A model generated the notes under the pieces. That model saw nothing but the letters and a program-made list of their open reading frames with translations, was not told the origin of the DNA and searched no databases. A stretch of DNA of 64,000 nucleotides from Ascidiimonas meishanensis (GTDB lineage Bacteria; Bacteroidota; Bacteroidia; Flavobacteriales; Flavobacteriaceae), in NCBI RefSeq assembly GCF_037782385.1, contig NZ_JBBEXD010000001.1:248001-312000 (forward strand). The letters run 5' to 3'. A program made the translations under genes and the position numbers. Numbering within the stretch: the stretch's first letter is position 1; every line of letters begins with the position of its first letter. Below, in pieces: positions 45,172-53,938 of the stretch.

Positions 45172-45360
45172 TTAACAAATATAGTATCCATTTGTATCCT
45201 GTTCATTAGTTTGTAATGGGCAGCCTCCCCAATAATTGGTGTAATTACAGAAACAGGTATGATGAGATCTGGCTGCTCCCCCTTTAATTTCAGCTTTCAC
45301 AGTATTCAATTTGCTAACTGTCTTTTTTTCTAGGCGTAATTTCTTAATACTTTTTTTCAT
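45172..45360 (-). CDS. Class I lanthipeptide-like precursor B
   Basis: 62 residues. Leader MKKSIKKLRLEKKTVSKLN, then a Lys-rich stretch ending IKGGAA, the double-glycine leader found in Bacteroidetes lanthipeptide-type precursors. The core after the GG is Ser/Thr- and Cys-containing (HTCFCNYTNYWGGC and a last C), with four cysteines. In class I lanthipeptides Ser/Thr are dehydrated and joined to Cys. No LanB/LanC enzyme, transporter or protease gene is in the window, so the modification is inferred from leader similarity. It is intact, unlike precursors A, C and E. Confidence 0.7.
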   Translation of the reverse strand: MKKSIKKLRLEKKTVSKLNTVKAEIKGGAARSHHTCFCNYTNYWGGCPLQTNEQDTNGYYIC

Positions 45361-45465
45361 TTTACTTAATTTTAGTTTATTTAAAAATTTTTTGGTTTGC
45401 GTATAGCATCTATTAAATTAAATCATTCACATCTGCTTTTGAATACGTATTTCACACTTTTGTTT

Positions 45466-45496
45466 TAAAAAATAAAGCCCTTTTAAAAAGAGCTTT
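45466..45496 (-). terminator. Rho-independent terminator between precursors C and B
   Basis: On the minus strand arms 45496-45486 and 45484-45474 form an 11-bp A/T-rich stem (one T:G), followed by ATTTTTT. It separates precursor C from precursor B, so B must have its own promoter or depend on read-through. Confidence 0.55.
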
Positions 45497-45522
45497 AAAT
45501 GTTCTTAAATCAAGATTTTATT

Positions 45523-45695
45523 TTAAAATATAGTGACTGGTTCTTCCGGACAAATATAACACCAGGTGAGCGCAGTTGGATCCGTAGTTGGCTTCAAAAT
45601 AGAAGCGGCGCGCCCCCCTTTAACGTCTTCTTTGCTTTTGTTGAGATTTGCTATTGTCTTTTTCTTTAAATCAAAAATTCGTTTTGTTATTTCAT
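45523..45695 (-). pseudogene. Lanthipeptide-like precursor C, frameshifted after the start codon
   Basis: The ATG at 45695 meets a stop at codon 3. In another frame the sequence reads ITKRIFDLKKKTIANLNK, then SKEDVKGG and a core with TTDPTALTWCYICPEEP. One added A in the ATGAAA run gives MKITKRIFDL, aligned residue for residue with MKTTKKVFDL of precursor D. The span is 173 nt, one less than the 174 nt of D. There is no in-frame ATG, GTG or TTG. Confidence 0.7.
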
Positions 45696-45720
45696 TTTAA
45701 ACTGTTTAAATTAAATATTA

Positions 45721-45894
45721 TTAAAATTTATTGAACGTATCTGGCGGACAATCAAAGCAACCTGTTTCCGCAGTTAAATCTGTAGTTGGTATTTGTATGA
45801 TTGACCTAACCCCGCCTTTTATGGACTTCGCATCTTTATTCAGGTTTGCTATTGTCTTTTTATTTAAATCAAAGACTTTTTTAGTAGTTTTCAT
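45721..45894 (-). CDS. Class I lanthipeptide-like precursor D
   Basis: 57 residues, intact, easily missed because of its size. Leader MKTTKKVFDLNKKTIANL, then NKDAKSIKGG. The core has PTTDLTAETGCFDCPPDT near the end, with a Cys-x-x-Cys. The core motif TDxTAxTxC(F/Y)xCP is shared with C and E and resembles the pinensin-like family of class I lanthipeptides from Bacteroidetes. It is the reference for reading its broken neighbours. ATG at 45894; upstream lies the 25-bp gap to precursor E. Confidence 0.7.
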   Translation of the reverse strand: MKTTKKVFDLNKKTIANLNKDAKSIKGGVRSIIQIPTTDLTAETGCFDCPPDTFNKF

Positions 45895-45919
45895 ATTTAT
45901 CTTCTAAATTTATTAATTA

Positions 45920-46086
45920 TTAGTACATCGTATCTGGCGGACAGTCAAAACAAAGAGTCTGTGCAGTAGGGTCATCTGTGGGATTGTCTGTAAACTCCTC
46001 TTGAAACTTAGCAAGTCCACCCTTCATTTTATTTAACTTGCTAATGGTGATTTTTTTAATCTAAAATTTTCTGTGCTTCTTTTCAT
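45920..46086 (-). pseudogene. Lanthipeptide-like precursor E, frameshifted in a seven-A run
   Basis: From the ATG at 46086 the frame reads MKRSTENFRLKKSPLAS and stops. With one more A in the seven-A run after ATT the leader becomes MKRSTENFRLKKITISKL followed by NKMKGG, and the core contains TDDPTAQTLCFDCPPDT, nearly the core of D. The span is 167 nt, 3n+2. The seven-A run is long enough that transcript slippage could restore some product. Confidence 0.7.
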
Positions 46087-46395
46087 TTAAATATCATTTT
46101 ATATTTGTAGTAAAAATCTTAACTTAAAGATACTTATAATTTTTTAAAATTTGGTCTAAATTCATGAATCTGGCATACTACTTTACTTTCTTTATTGTTT
46201 TATTGGTTAAAAATTATTCTATGGGAAGTACCTTAGGCCTAATTCTTCAAGTTTCCAAATCAAGACCAAATTGTCTCAATATTTAAAAGTGAACAATTTT
46301 ACGACACCCAATATGATTTGTTCATTTAGTGCTGCATCTAAACATTAAAATTCTAATTTTTTGTATCTTCCAAAACAACCAATCCTATAAATTTC
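46087..46395. other. 309-bp gap between precursor E and the dipeptidase gene
   Basis: A+T-rich with no convincing open frame. On the minus strand TATCTTTA at 46132-46125 resembles a -7 element for the peptide array; no clear -33 element is present. On the plus strand I see no good promoter match for the dipeptidase gene. Confidence 0.4.
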
Positions 46396-47721
46396 ATGAA
46401 AAAAAATAGTTCAATTTTATTAGGCATTTATCTTAGTTGTACTCTTTTAGCCTGTAAGAAAGACATAGATACCATAAAGCAAGTTTCTATCAATGACTCT
46501 ATAGCGCTGGTTAATGAAGCAAAACTTATTCATGAAAAAGTAATTACTATAGACACGCATAACGATATTAATGTAGCGAATTTTACAGATTCTATTAACT
46601 ATACTCAAGAGCTCTCTACACAGGTTACTTTACCAAAAATGAAATCTGGCGGATTAGATGTATCATGGCTTATTGTATATACAGGTCAAGATTCGCTCAC
46701 TTCAGAAGGTTATGAAAAAGCAATGGATAATGCGATGTCAAAATTTAATGCTATTCATAAACTTTGCGAAGAAATTGCCCCTAGTCAAATAGAATTGGCC
46801 TATACTGCGGGAGATGTGGGACGAATCATTAAAAGCGGAAAAAAAGTAGCCATGATTGGGGTTGAAAATGCATATCCAATTGGGACAGATTTAAAAAATA
46901 TAAAGAAATTTTATGACCTTGGAGCAAGATATATGTCCTTGTCTCATAATGGCCATAGTCAGTTTTGCGACTCTAACACGGGTGAAGAAGATGGTATTTG
47001 GATGCATAATGGACTAAGCGAATTAGGAATAGAAGCTGTTAAAGAGATGAATAAATGGGGAATCATGATAGACGTTTCTCATCCCGCTTCTTCTTCTATA
47101 ACACAAATGATAGCGCTATCTAAAGCTCCAGTGATTGCTTCACATTCTTCTGCAAGAGCATTATGCGATCATAGCAGGAATCTAAAAGATGAAGAGCTGT
47201 TATTGATTAAAGAAAACGGAGGAGTTGTTCAGACCGTAGCGTTTAGCTCCTATCTCAATACTGAAAAGGATGAAAACTACCGTGCATTTTTGAAAAAAAC
47301 GCGAACTAAAATTGCTGACTCCTTGGGCGTGAAATGGTTTGAACGGAAAGAGTTTCGTAAACTTTCTGCTAAAGAGAAAGAGAATTTTTTGACTTACAGG
47401 TCAAGAATTATTGAATTAAGCGATTTGAAACTGGCAAAAGCTAAAAATATTCCTGAACAGGTTTCAGTAAAAGACTTTGTAGATCATATAGACTACATGG
47501 TAAATTTAATTGGTATTGATCATGTTGGAATTAGTTCTGATTTTGATGGCGGTGGCGGTATCAAGTACTGGAATGATGCCTCTGAAACATTTAATGTTAC
47601 CCTAGAATTAGTAAACCGTGGCTATACAGAATCACAAATTGCCAAGTTATGGGGCCTTAATTTACTAAGAGTCCTAAAAGATGTTGAAAACATTGCTAAA
47701 AGTATTCAATCAGAAAATTGA
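46396..47721 (+). CDS. Membrane dipeptidase (M19 family), lipoprotein
   Basis: 441 residues. Lipoprotein signal SILLGIYLSCTLLAC. M19 zinc motifs: DTHNDIN (HxD) near 58, the bridging Glu in GVENAYPIG, SLSHNGHSQFCD, DVSHPASSSI, ASHSSARALCDHSRN with the late zinc/substrate His residues, and GIDHVGISSDFDGGGGI. Hydrolyses dipeptides, including some D-amino-acid and beta-lactam-like ones, outside the cytoplasm. It stands alone before the mscS-type gene, 66 bp apart. Confidence 0.9.
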   Translation: MKKNSSILLGIYLSCTLLACKKDIDTIKQVSINDSIALVNEAKLIHEKVITIDTHNDINVANFTDSINYTQELSTQVTLPKMKSGGLDVSWLIVYTGQDSLTSEGYEKAMDNAMSKFNAIHKLCEEIAPSQIELAYTAGDVGRIIKSGKKVAMIGVENAYPIGTDLKNIKKFYDLGARYMSLSHNGHSQFCDSNTGEEDGIWMHNGLSELGIEAVKEMNKWGIMIDVSHPASSSITQMIALSKAPVIASHSSARALCDHSRNLKDEELLLIKENGGVVQTVAFSSYLNTEKDENYRAFLKKTRTKIADSLGVKWFERKEFRKLSAKEKENFLTYRSRIIELSDLKLAKAKNIPEQVSVKDFVDHIDYMVNLIGIDHVGISSDFDGGGGIKYWNDASETFNVTLELVNRGYTESQIAKLWGLNLLRVLKDVENIAKSIQSEN

Positions 47722-47757
47722 TTCTCTCTCTTTCGCATTTTTTTTAGGATTATAGCC

Positions 47758-47765
47758 TACTTTTG
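47758..47765 (+). promoter_or_regulatory. -7 element of a Bacteroidetes-type promoter for the MscS gene
   Basis: TACTTTTG matches TAnnTTTG exactly, 22 bp before the start codon at 47788, giving a leader of about 17 nt. A matching -33 TTTG is not present at the usual distance. Confidence 0.35.
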
Positions 47766-47787
47766 TAATCAAAATTATTTTTACGGT

Positions 47788-49056
47788 ATGATTGAAAAAT
47801 GGAGTAGACAAATATTTGATTTACTTATTTCAAGAGGGGTTTCTGAAACCATTGCGATCTATTTGAATTTACTTACTAATATAATTCTTTTAGGAATTGT
47901 CATTTTTATCTTTGACCGATTTCTTCGGGGTTTAGTGATTAAGGCTTTTAAGATTTTCTCAAATAAAACCAAAACCACTTTTGATGATTACTTGGTAAAG
48001 AGCAAGTTTCCCAAATACGTAGCACATATTGTTCCGTTTATTATCATAGAACAAGTAATTCCTTATTTATTAGTTGATTTTCCTAAGTTTGAAAGATTTT
48101 TTCTAAAGCTAACTGACGTTTATCTTGTTTTTCTTATTGTTTGGATTCTTAGAAGTATTTTAAGATCCACAAGAGCATTTTTAAAAGCACAAGATAATTT
48201 TAAGGATAAGCCCATAGACAGCTATAGTCAAATTGTAATGATTATTCTTTGGTTCTTTGGAATTACCGTTATGTTTTCAGTCATTTCCGGAGAATCTGCA
48301 TGGAAATTCCTTACTACCCTAGGCGCTGCTTCTGCTATTTTACTTTTTGTTTTTAAAGATACCATACTTGGTTTTGTGGCTAGTATCTCAGTTTCCGCTA
48401 ACGATATGGTTCGTATTGGCGACTGGATAACTCAAGAAAAATATGGTGCAGATGGTGATGTTGTTGAAATTAACTTAACTACAGTGAAGGTTCGAAATTT
48501 TGATAATACCATTACTACTATCCCAACCTATGCGCTTATATCTGATTCTTTTAGAAATTGGAGAGGAATGCAGGAAAGCGGAGGAAGAAGAATTAAACGA
48601 GCGCTATACCTGAAAGTTTCAAGTGTGAAATTTTTAACCCCTCAGGACTTAAAAAGGCTCTCTAAAATACAGATCATTTCGCAATTTATTGAACATCGGC
48701 AAAAAGATATTGATAAATTTAACTCCGAGAATGGATACGATAAATCTTTAATAGTTAATGGAAGAAATCAAACAAACTTAGGACTCTTTAGAAAGTATTG
48801 TGATCTTTATTTAAATAACCATCCGGCTACTAATAAGGATTTAATGATTATGACTCGCCATTTAGAACCTACTCCTAAAGGAATTCCGTTAGAGATTTAT
48901 GTATTTTCTAGTGACAAAAGATGGGGAAATTATGAACGTATTATGGCTGATATTCTTGAACATCTCATCGCTTCCGTTTCGTATTTTGAGTTAGAAATTT
49001 TTGAATTACCTACAAGTAAAGATTTGCTAAGTATGAGTTCGTCTTCTCATAATTAA
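47788..49056 (+). CDS. MscS-family mechanosensitive ion channel
   Basis: 422 residues, YbdG-like length. About five hydrophobic segments (roughly 28-46, 75-90, 105-122, 145-165, 172-205), the last being the glycine/alanine-rich pore helix LGAASAILLFVFKDTILGFVASISVS. After it come the MscS beta domain (MVRIGDWITQEKYGADGDVVEINLTTVKVRNFDNTITTIPTYAL) and a C-terminal domain. It opens on membrane tension to release solutes during osmotic down-shock. Its end overlaps the convergent thioesterase gene by 4 bp. Confidence 0.92.
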   Translation: MIEKWSRQIFDLLISRGVSETIAIYLNLLTNIILLGIVIFIFDRFLRGLVIKAFKIFSNKTKTTFDDYLVKSKFPKYVAHIVPFIIIEQVIPYLLVDFPKFERFFLKLTDVYLVFLIVWILRSILRSTRAFLKAQDNFKDKPIDSYSQIVMIILWFFGITVMFSVISGESAWKFLTTLGAASAILLFVFKDTILGFVASISVSANDMVRIGDWITQEKYGADGDVVEINLTTVKVRNFDNTITTIPTYALISDSFRNWRGMQESGGRRIKRALYLKVSSVKFLTPQDLKRLSKIQIISQFIEHRQKDIDKFNSENGYDKSLIVNGRNQTNLGLFRKYCDLYLNNHPATNKDLMIMTRHLEPTPKGIPLEIYVFSSDKRWGNYERIMADILEHLIASVSYFELEIFELPTSKDLLSMSSSSHN

Positions 49057-49448
49057 TCCTCTTTAAGTCTATCACTTACATATTCTATCTCTGTTTTATG
49101 ATGAGGGGTTGGTTTTCCATCTTCATCTAAATTAACAAGTACTAAATTCTCAACTGTAATAATAGTTTCCCTTGTCATTTTATTTCTGACTTCGCATTTT
49201 AAAACAATAGAAGATCTTCCAAATTTTAAAACTTCTATACCTATTTCAACAATATCGCCAGGTTTTGCTGAACTCATAAAATTGATTTCAGACATATACT
49301 TAGTAACTACTTTTTGATTCTCTAATTGAATTACCGCGTAAAGAGCAGCTTCTTCATCAATCCATTCTAACAGTCTACCTCCAAAAAGCGTTCCATTGGG
49401 GTTTAGATCTTCTGGTTTCACCCATTTCCTAGTATGAAATGTCATCAT
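49053..49448 (-). CDS. Acyl-CoA thioesterase, hotdog fold (YciA-like)
   Basis: 131 residues. Hotdog-fold pattern DLNPNGTLFGGRLLEWIDEEAA with the conserved Asn/Gly and Asp of the active site, then AKPGDIVEIGIEVLKFGRSSI and VTVENLVLVNLDEDGKPTPH. Hydrolyses acyl-CoA thioesters. The second Met (49445) is an equally good start. It follows the hydrolase gene by 1 bp, so the two may be co-transcribed. Confidence 0.88.
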   Translation of the reverse strand: MMTFHTRKWVKPEDLNPNGTLFGGRLLEWIDEEAALYAVIQLENQKVVTKYMSEINFMSSAKPGDIVEIGIEVLKFGRSSIVLKCEVRNKMTRETIITVENLVLVNLDEDGKPTPHHKTEIEYVSDRLKED

Positions 49449-49449
49449 A

Positions 49450-50187
49450 TTAAAATTGTTTCAGAAATTGACTTACTTTCTTTCGGTAAAATTCATGATC
49501 TTCAAACTGAGCCCATAAGGCTCTAGAACCATGATTCCCCAAAGTTTTTGGTAAAAAGTATTCTTTCTTATTGCTCTTAATTGCCTCAAAAATCTTCCTC
49601 CAGCTTTTTTCTTCATTTTTTGCAGAGGTTATAAAAACCGGTATCACAATTTTAGCAGCACTTTTTGAAATAAAATTATCAGTTCCAAAATATTCTCCAG
49701 ACGAAAAAGATAAAACGCCATCTATCTTATCTGGATAATCTCCGGCATATTTTAAAACCAAGGAAGATGAATAAGAACTTCCCCATATAATAATTTTTAA
49801 AGGATTATAATTAGACCTGAGATATACAACGGAAGCCTCTATGTCTGGAAAAGAATGAATATATTTTGTTGGTAGCTTTCTTTGAACTGCCCTTAAATTT
49901 GTATGGTTGGCAATCCCATTAACTTCTTTTCCTGATCTTAAATCTACAGCAAGACAGTTATAACCTATTTTAACAAGCCATGGTGCTATTTCTTGATACT
50001 CACCTCTGCTCCAACCTGCTTGATGATATAAAATAATGAATTTGTCAGACTCCTTTGCCCTATACAAATCAGCAGAAATTAAAAGTCCGTCTTTTGAGGG
50101 AAATTCAATTGTTTCTTGTGCTTTTACCATACTTGCACCAAAAATGAGTATTCCAATTAGAATAGTATGAAAAATAGTATGTTTCAT
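49450..50187 (-). CDS. Secreted alpha/beta hydrolase
   Basis: 245 residues with a signal peptide (TILIGILIFGASMVKAQ). An alpha/beta-hydrolase core: oxyanion region ILYHQAGWSRGEYQEIAPWL, nucleophile elbow IIWGSSYSSSLVLKYA (GxSxS, Ser nucleophile near 131), VFITSAKNEEKSW, and a late LGNHGSRALW where the catalytic His is expected. Substrate unknown; probably a small periplasmic ester. It is 22 bp after the DUF72 gene and 1 bp before the thioesterase. Confidence 0.8.
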   Translation of the reverse strand: MKHTIFHTILIGILIFGASMVKAQETIEFPSKDGLLISADLYRAKESDKFIILYHQAGWSRGEYQEIAPWLVKIGYNCLAVDLRSGKEVNGIANHTNLRAVQRKLPTKYIHSFPDIEASVVYLRSNYNPLKIIIWGSSYSSSLVLKYAGDYPDKIDGVLSFSSGEYFGTDNFISKSAAKIVIPVFITSAKNEEKSWRKIFEAIKSNKKEYFLPKTLGNHGSRALWAQFEDHEFYRKKVSQFLKQF

Positions 50188-50209
50188 TTCTGAGTTTTAA
50201 TTAATGATC

Positions 50210-51103
50210 TTAAAATAAGGTTTGGGTTTCATTTGAGTTCATGGGTATTTTAAGATTAGTTCCTAGACGGTCATTTAACTTTTTTATAAAATAAGCTGCA
50301 AGTAATGGTGATTCAACTTCTAGGTTTTGATGGATAAAAAAATGTATTTTACCCAATCCCATATTTACCCAAGACTCTAACCTATCTACCCAATCGTCTA
50401 ACCTGCTATAATCTGTGGGGTGGTTAGCTCCCACATAACGCACGAAAGCTTCATCATTGGTTAATCTCATATGCATTAAATCTCTCCTTCCAGCAGTATC
50501 TACCAGAACATTTGCTATATTATTTAGTTCCAAAAGATGATATAATTGAGCGGCAGTTTTAGGATCATTAAACCAGTCTGTGTGCCTAAATTCAATTGCC
50601 AACGGCACATTTTTAGGCCAATATTCTACAAAAGAAATTACTCTTTCCCAGTTTTTTGGACCAAAATTATTATGCATTTGAAGAAAAAAAGTTCCCAATC
50701 TATCTTCTAAATTTAATGCGGCTTCTAAATACCTGTCAATGATAGGATATACTTGATCATTTAATCTTCTTAAATGACTGATATCTCTGGATAGTTTTGG
50801 AAAAAATCTAAAATGCTCAGGTGTTTTCTCCCTCCATTTAGTAAATTGTTCTTCTGAAAAAATTCTGTAAAAAGTAGCATTCAATTCTATACTATTAAAC
50901 TGTGATGCATAATACGCGAGTTCATCTTTTGTACCTCTGGGATAAAAGTTTTTAAGATCTTGCCTATTCCATTTAGCACATCCAACATAAACACTCAATG
51001 GATTATCTGCCTTATTACTCCTTAAAACTACCTCAGTATCAGGATGATCGTTGGGTAAAGTGAAATCAATATTCTCAGGGTTTTCTACACTGCCAAATTT
51101 CAT
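50210..51103 (-). CDS. DUF72 family protein (YecE-like)
   Basis: 297 residues with a TIM-barrel-like DUF72 pattern: VYVGCAKWNRQDLKNFYPRGT, YYASQFNSIELNATFYRI, FRFFPKLSRDISH, GTFFLQMHNNFGPKNW, LAIEFRHTDWF, RYVGANHPTDYSRLDDW, IHFFIHQN. Family members are widespread and unexplained, possibly hydrolytic. A promoter matching TTG-N18-TACTTTTG lies upstream at 51132-51160, so the DUF72, hydrolase and thioesterase genes may form one unit. Confidence 0.9.
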   Translation of the reverse strand: MKFGSVENPENIDFTLPNDHPDTEVVLRSNKADNPLSVYVGCAKWNRQDLKNFYPRGTKDELAYYASQFNSIELNATFYRIFSEEQFTKWREKTPEHFRFFPKLSRDISHLRRLNDQVYPIIDRYLEAALNLEDRLGTFFLQMHNNFGPKNWERVISFVEYWPKNVPLAIEFRHTDWFNDPKTAAQLYHLLELNNIANVLVDTAGRRDLMHMRLTNDEAFVRYVGANHPTDYSRLDDWVDRLESWVNMGLGKIHFFIHQNLEVESPLLAAYFIKKLNDRLGTNLKIPMNSNETQTLF

Positions 51104-51131
51104 TAAAAGACTTTTTTATAAAAATAGAAAA

Positions 51132-51160
51132 CAAAAGTAACATAAAGTAATTCTTATCAA
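51132..51160 (-). promoter_or_regulatory. Bacteroidetes-type promoter of the DUF72-hydrolase-thioesterase unit
   Basis: On the minus strand TTG (51160-51158), 18 bp, then TACTTTTG (51139-51132), an exact TAnnTTTG. The start codon at 51103 leaves about 20 nt of leader. The -33 part overlaps the last codons of the aldehyde dehydrogenase gene. Confidence 0.5.
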
Positions 51161-52515
51161 TCAGAATGATAATAGACCGTTTTTATATTTACAAACTCTC
51201 GGATACCAAAATAACTTAGTTCCCTTCCATAACCGGAAATCTTAGTTCCACCAAATGGCAATCTTGGATCTGATTTTACCTTTTCATTTATAAAAACAGC
51301 TCCATCATCAAACTGAGGGATTGCTGCTTCAATTTCCTTTTTATCTTCTGAAAACAGCGTAACTCCAAGTCCAAAATCTGAGGTGTTCACAATTTCAATG
51401 GCCTCAGATAATTCCTTAAAAGTTGCTATCCCTATTACAGGCCCAAATGTTTCTTCTTTAAAAACAGGCATCTCCATAGTTGCATTGGTAACCACCGTAG
51501 GTTCAAAATAAGCTCCTTTTCGTTGTCCGCCTAAAACAAGTTGTGCTCCCATATCTATAGAATCTCTAAGTATACGTTCTAATTCTTCTGCTAAATCTTC
51601 CCTTGCCATTACTCCTATATAGGTTTCCTCTTTTAAAGGATCTCCACTTTTGAGCTGTTTAATTTTAATGAGAAATTTGGTGAGAAAATTTTCTGCAATA
51701 TTTTGATGCAGAAGCAATCTTTTTGCTGCTATACAACTTTGACCTGTGTTTTGAAAACGTGCATCTACTGCTACTTCTATTGCTCTGTCTAAATTTGCAT
51801 TTTCACTTACAATAAATGCGTTACTGCCTCCCAATTCAAGTACTGATTTTTTGATTTGTCTTGCAGCAGCGGAGGCAACAGCTACCCCAGCAGATTTACT
51901 TCCGGTAAGGGTAACTGCTCTTACGTATTTATTCTTTATGATCTTCTCTACTTTTTCACTTTTAACAATCATATTTTGAAAGGTATACGAAGGAAAGTCA
52001 GCATCCTTAAAGGCCTGTTCTATATGTATTGCACTTCCCATTACACTGCTTGCGTGTTTCAAAATAGCTGCATTACCAGCCATTAAAGCAGGAACTGCAA
52101 ATCGGAAAACTTGCCAAAAAGGGTAGTTCCAAGGCATCACTGCAAGTATCACACCCAATGGATCAAATTTTATATAACTTGTGGATGCATCAGTTTCAAT
52201 AGACTCATTTGCAAGGAATACAGCTGCTTTTTCTGCGTAAAACTCACACACCCAACTGCATTTTTCAATTTCTGCAATAGCTTGCGTTATAGGCTTTCCC
52301 ATTTCTAAACTAATAGTCGCTGCATATACTTTCTTGTTATCTTGTAAAATCCCTGCCAACTTTTTCATTTTTTGGGCTCTTTCAGCAAATGAAGTTTTCC
52401 TCCATTCTAAAAAAGCAAAATGACTTTGCTCAATTGAATGTGCTATTTGAGCATCACTCAATGTCTTATAATCTTTAAGCTTTTCAGAAGTATATGGGTT
52501 GGTGGTAGTAATCAT
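51157..52515 (-). CDS. NAD(P)-dependent aldehyde dehydrogenase, succinate-semialdehyde type
   Basis: 452 residues, the length of the shorter Sad/GabD-type enzymes. Visible: VMPWNYPFWQVFRFA (NAD pocket), LTGSKSAGVAVA, catalytic Glu in LELGGSNAFIV, catalytic Cys in FQNTGQSCIAAKR, FKEETFGPVIGI, and PFGGTKISGYGREL. It oxidises an aldehyde, perhaps succinate semialdehyde, to the acid. The exact substrate is not proved. Single gene. Confidence 0.9.
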   Translation of the reverse strand: MITTTNPYTSEKLKDYKTLSDAQIAHSIEQSHFAFLEWRKTSFAERAQKMKKLAGILQDNKKVYAATISLEMGKPITQAIAEIEKCSWVCEFYAEKAAVFLANESIETDASTSYIKFDPLGVILAVMPWNYPFWQVFRFAVPALMAGNAAILKHASSVMGSAIHIEQAFKDADFPSYTFQNMIVKSEKVEKIIKNKYVRAVTLTGSKSAGVAVASAAARQIKKSVLELGGSNAFIVSENANLDRAIEVAVDARFQNTGQSCIAAKRLLLHQNIAENFLTKFLIKIKQLKSGDPLKEETYIGVMAREDLAEELERILRDSIDMGAQLVLGGQRKGAYFEPTVVTNATMEMPVFKEETFGPVIGIATFKELSEAIEIVNTSDFGLGVTLFSEDKKEIEAAIPQFDDGAVFINEKVKSDPRLPFGGTKISGYGRELSYFGIREFVNIKTVYYHSD

Positions 52516-52644
52516 TATTTTTATTTATAAATTATTGAAAATAATCTTATTTCCCTGCTAAATTGTTCATAAAATAGTTAAAAACAAAGAACACTTAGCT
52601 AAAGAAGCATTCCTTAATTAGTTACTTTTAGTAAAACTTCAAAT

Positions 52645-53052
52645 ATGGACAACAGGTCTTCCTTATTAGTAAATACCCGCCCTATTATTCCTTCTGCCAG
52701 AATTCATGAAAATATGAGTAAAGAAGAACGCTTTCAAAACAGCACCTTGAGACCTGTTTTGAAAATGCAGAATGATTTGTTGATAGAAGCATTCAAAAAC
52801 TATATCAATAAGCATAAAGGTGGTTTTTATTCGTTCAGTCTTGAAAAAAAATTAGCATTTATACAGAATGCAATTCAAAGGGATATTAAGTTTAGAAATT
52901 CTTTAAAAGGAATGATTATAGGTGTTTTTACTGTGGAAGAATATCTAGAATACATTGAAAATTCGTCTGCTCTTAATAAAAGAATGATGAAATTGGTAAT
53001 TGAGCGATTGCAAAATCAAGTACAGCTATTTGATATTAATGAGGTAGCTTAA
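52645..53052 (+). CDS. Conserved hypothetical protein
   Basis: 135 residues, helical, no signal or membrane segment. It begins MDNRSSLLVNTRPIIPSARI and has charged helices (EERFQNSTLRPVLKMQNDLLIEAFKNYINKH). I recall similar short proteins in Flavobacteria, sometimes labelled glyoxalase, without any glyoxalase motif here. A near-consensus -7 box TACTTTTA is at 52623-52630. Function unknown. Its stop is 4 bp from the convergent DUF2461 gene. Confidence 0.65.
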   Translation: MDNRSSLLVNTRPIIPSARIHENMSKEERFQNSTLRPVLKMQNDLLIEAFKNYINKHKGGFYSFSLEKKLAFIQNAIQRDIKFRNSLKGMIIGVFTVEEYLEYIENSSALNKRMMKLVIERLQNQVQLFDINEVA

Positions 53053-53056
53053 AAAA

Positions 53057-53725
53057 TCAGTCTAAAAGCGATACTCCGTTTAAATCAGTAGTCAATACCT
53101 CAGTCATGTAGTCAAAAAAAGGTCTTACCCCTTTAAAGGAATGATTAACCTGTTCTAAAAAATCTGGTGAACAAACCTGAGCATCTGTGAATTTCCGAGA
53201 GAAAATAAATTGTTTTTTGCGTATTAATTCGATATTGGGATGTGTTTTTGAAAATCCTTTTGGGGCTGTTTTGACTTCATCACCCTCAAGTGGGCCCCAA
53301 ATATTTACAAAAGAATTATCCTTTATTATTTCATTAAAATCTTTAGCATCTATTTCTAATTCCTTTCTAATTCTTAATAAATCCTCTTTAACAGGGTCCC
53401 AAAAACCCGTTGCAATAAAAGATTCTTTAGGTTTTATTTGGAGGTAATATCCCCCTCTTAATTTTGGTTTTATGCGTTTAAAAGATGCTGCTAAATGACT
53501 TTTGTAAGGAGTTTTATTTTTTGAAAACCGAACATCCCGATAGATTCTAAAAACTTTTAGTCCTTCTATCTCATCGTGTTTTTTCATCTCATCTAATAAC
53601 TCTTCATTAAAATTCTTAAAAGTACTTTGATGTTTACGAAATTCATTCTTATGATTTTCAAACCATTCACGATTATTATTCTTTTCTAATTTTGTCAGGA
53701 ATTTAAGTAGTTCAGATGTAATCAT
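53057..53725 (-). CDS. DUF2461 family protein
   Basis: 222 residues from the ATG at 53725 (MITSELLKFLTKLEKNNNREWF). The family begins at this point, and an upstream ATG at 53809 would add 28 unrelated residues. A TATTTTTG element at 53780-53773 would start transcription downstream of that ATG and supports the shorter form. Typical parts are NREWFENHKNEF, FRIYRDVRFSKNKTPYKSHLAA, GGYYLQIKPKESFIATGFW and KGFSKTHPNIELIRKKQF. The family is widespread and of unknown function. Confidence 0.88.
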   Translation of the reverse strand: MITSELLKFLTKLEKNNNREWFENHKNEFRKHQSTFKNFNEELLDEMKKHDEIEGLKVFRIYRDVRFSKNKTPYKSHLAASFKRIKPKLRGGYYLQIKPKESFIATGFWDPVKEDLLRIRKELEIDAKDFNEIIKDNSFVNIWGPLEGDEVKTAPKGFSKTHPNIELIRKKQFIFSRKFTDAQVCSPDFLEQVNHSFKGVRPFFDYMTEVLTTDLNGVSLLD

Positions 53726-53938
53726 AGTATATTCAATATGGTTAGGTGAATTTATAGGAAAAATGCAGCTTCCAAAAATATCGTTATTAATTTTGTGATA
53801 TTTTAACAAAACTTTCTTTACGTCTTGTTCAATATTAAATAATGAATTTAAATATATTTATGCTTTATTAAACGTATGTATCACTAAATAGTTACGACCA
53901 ATAAAGATTCGTAGAAATCTTGAACTAAAGCCAGTAAA

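Noticed and set aside
46021..46086. Programmed frameshift in all three broken lanthipeptide precursors
   Set aside because: Only the seven-A run in precursor E is long enough for plausible slippage; runs of three and five A in C and A are not, so simple frameshift mutation is preferred.
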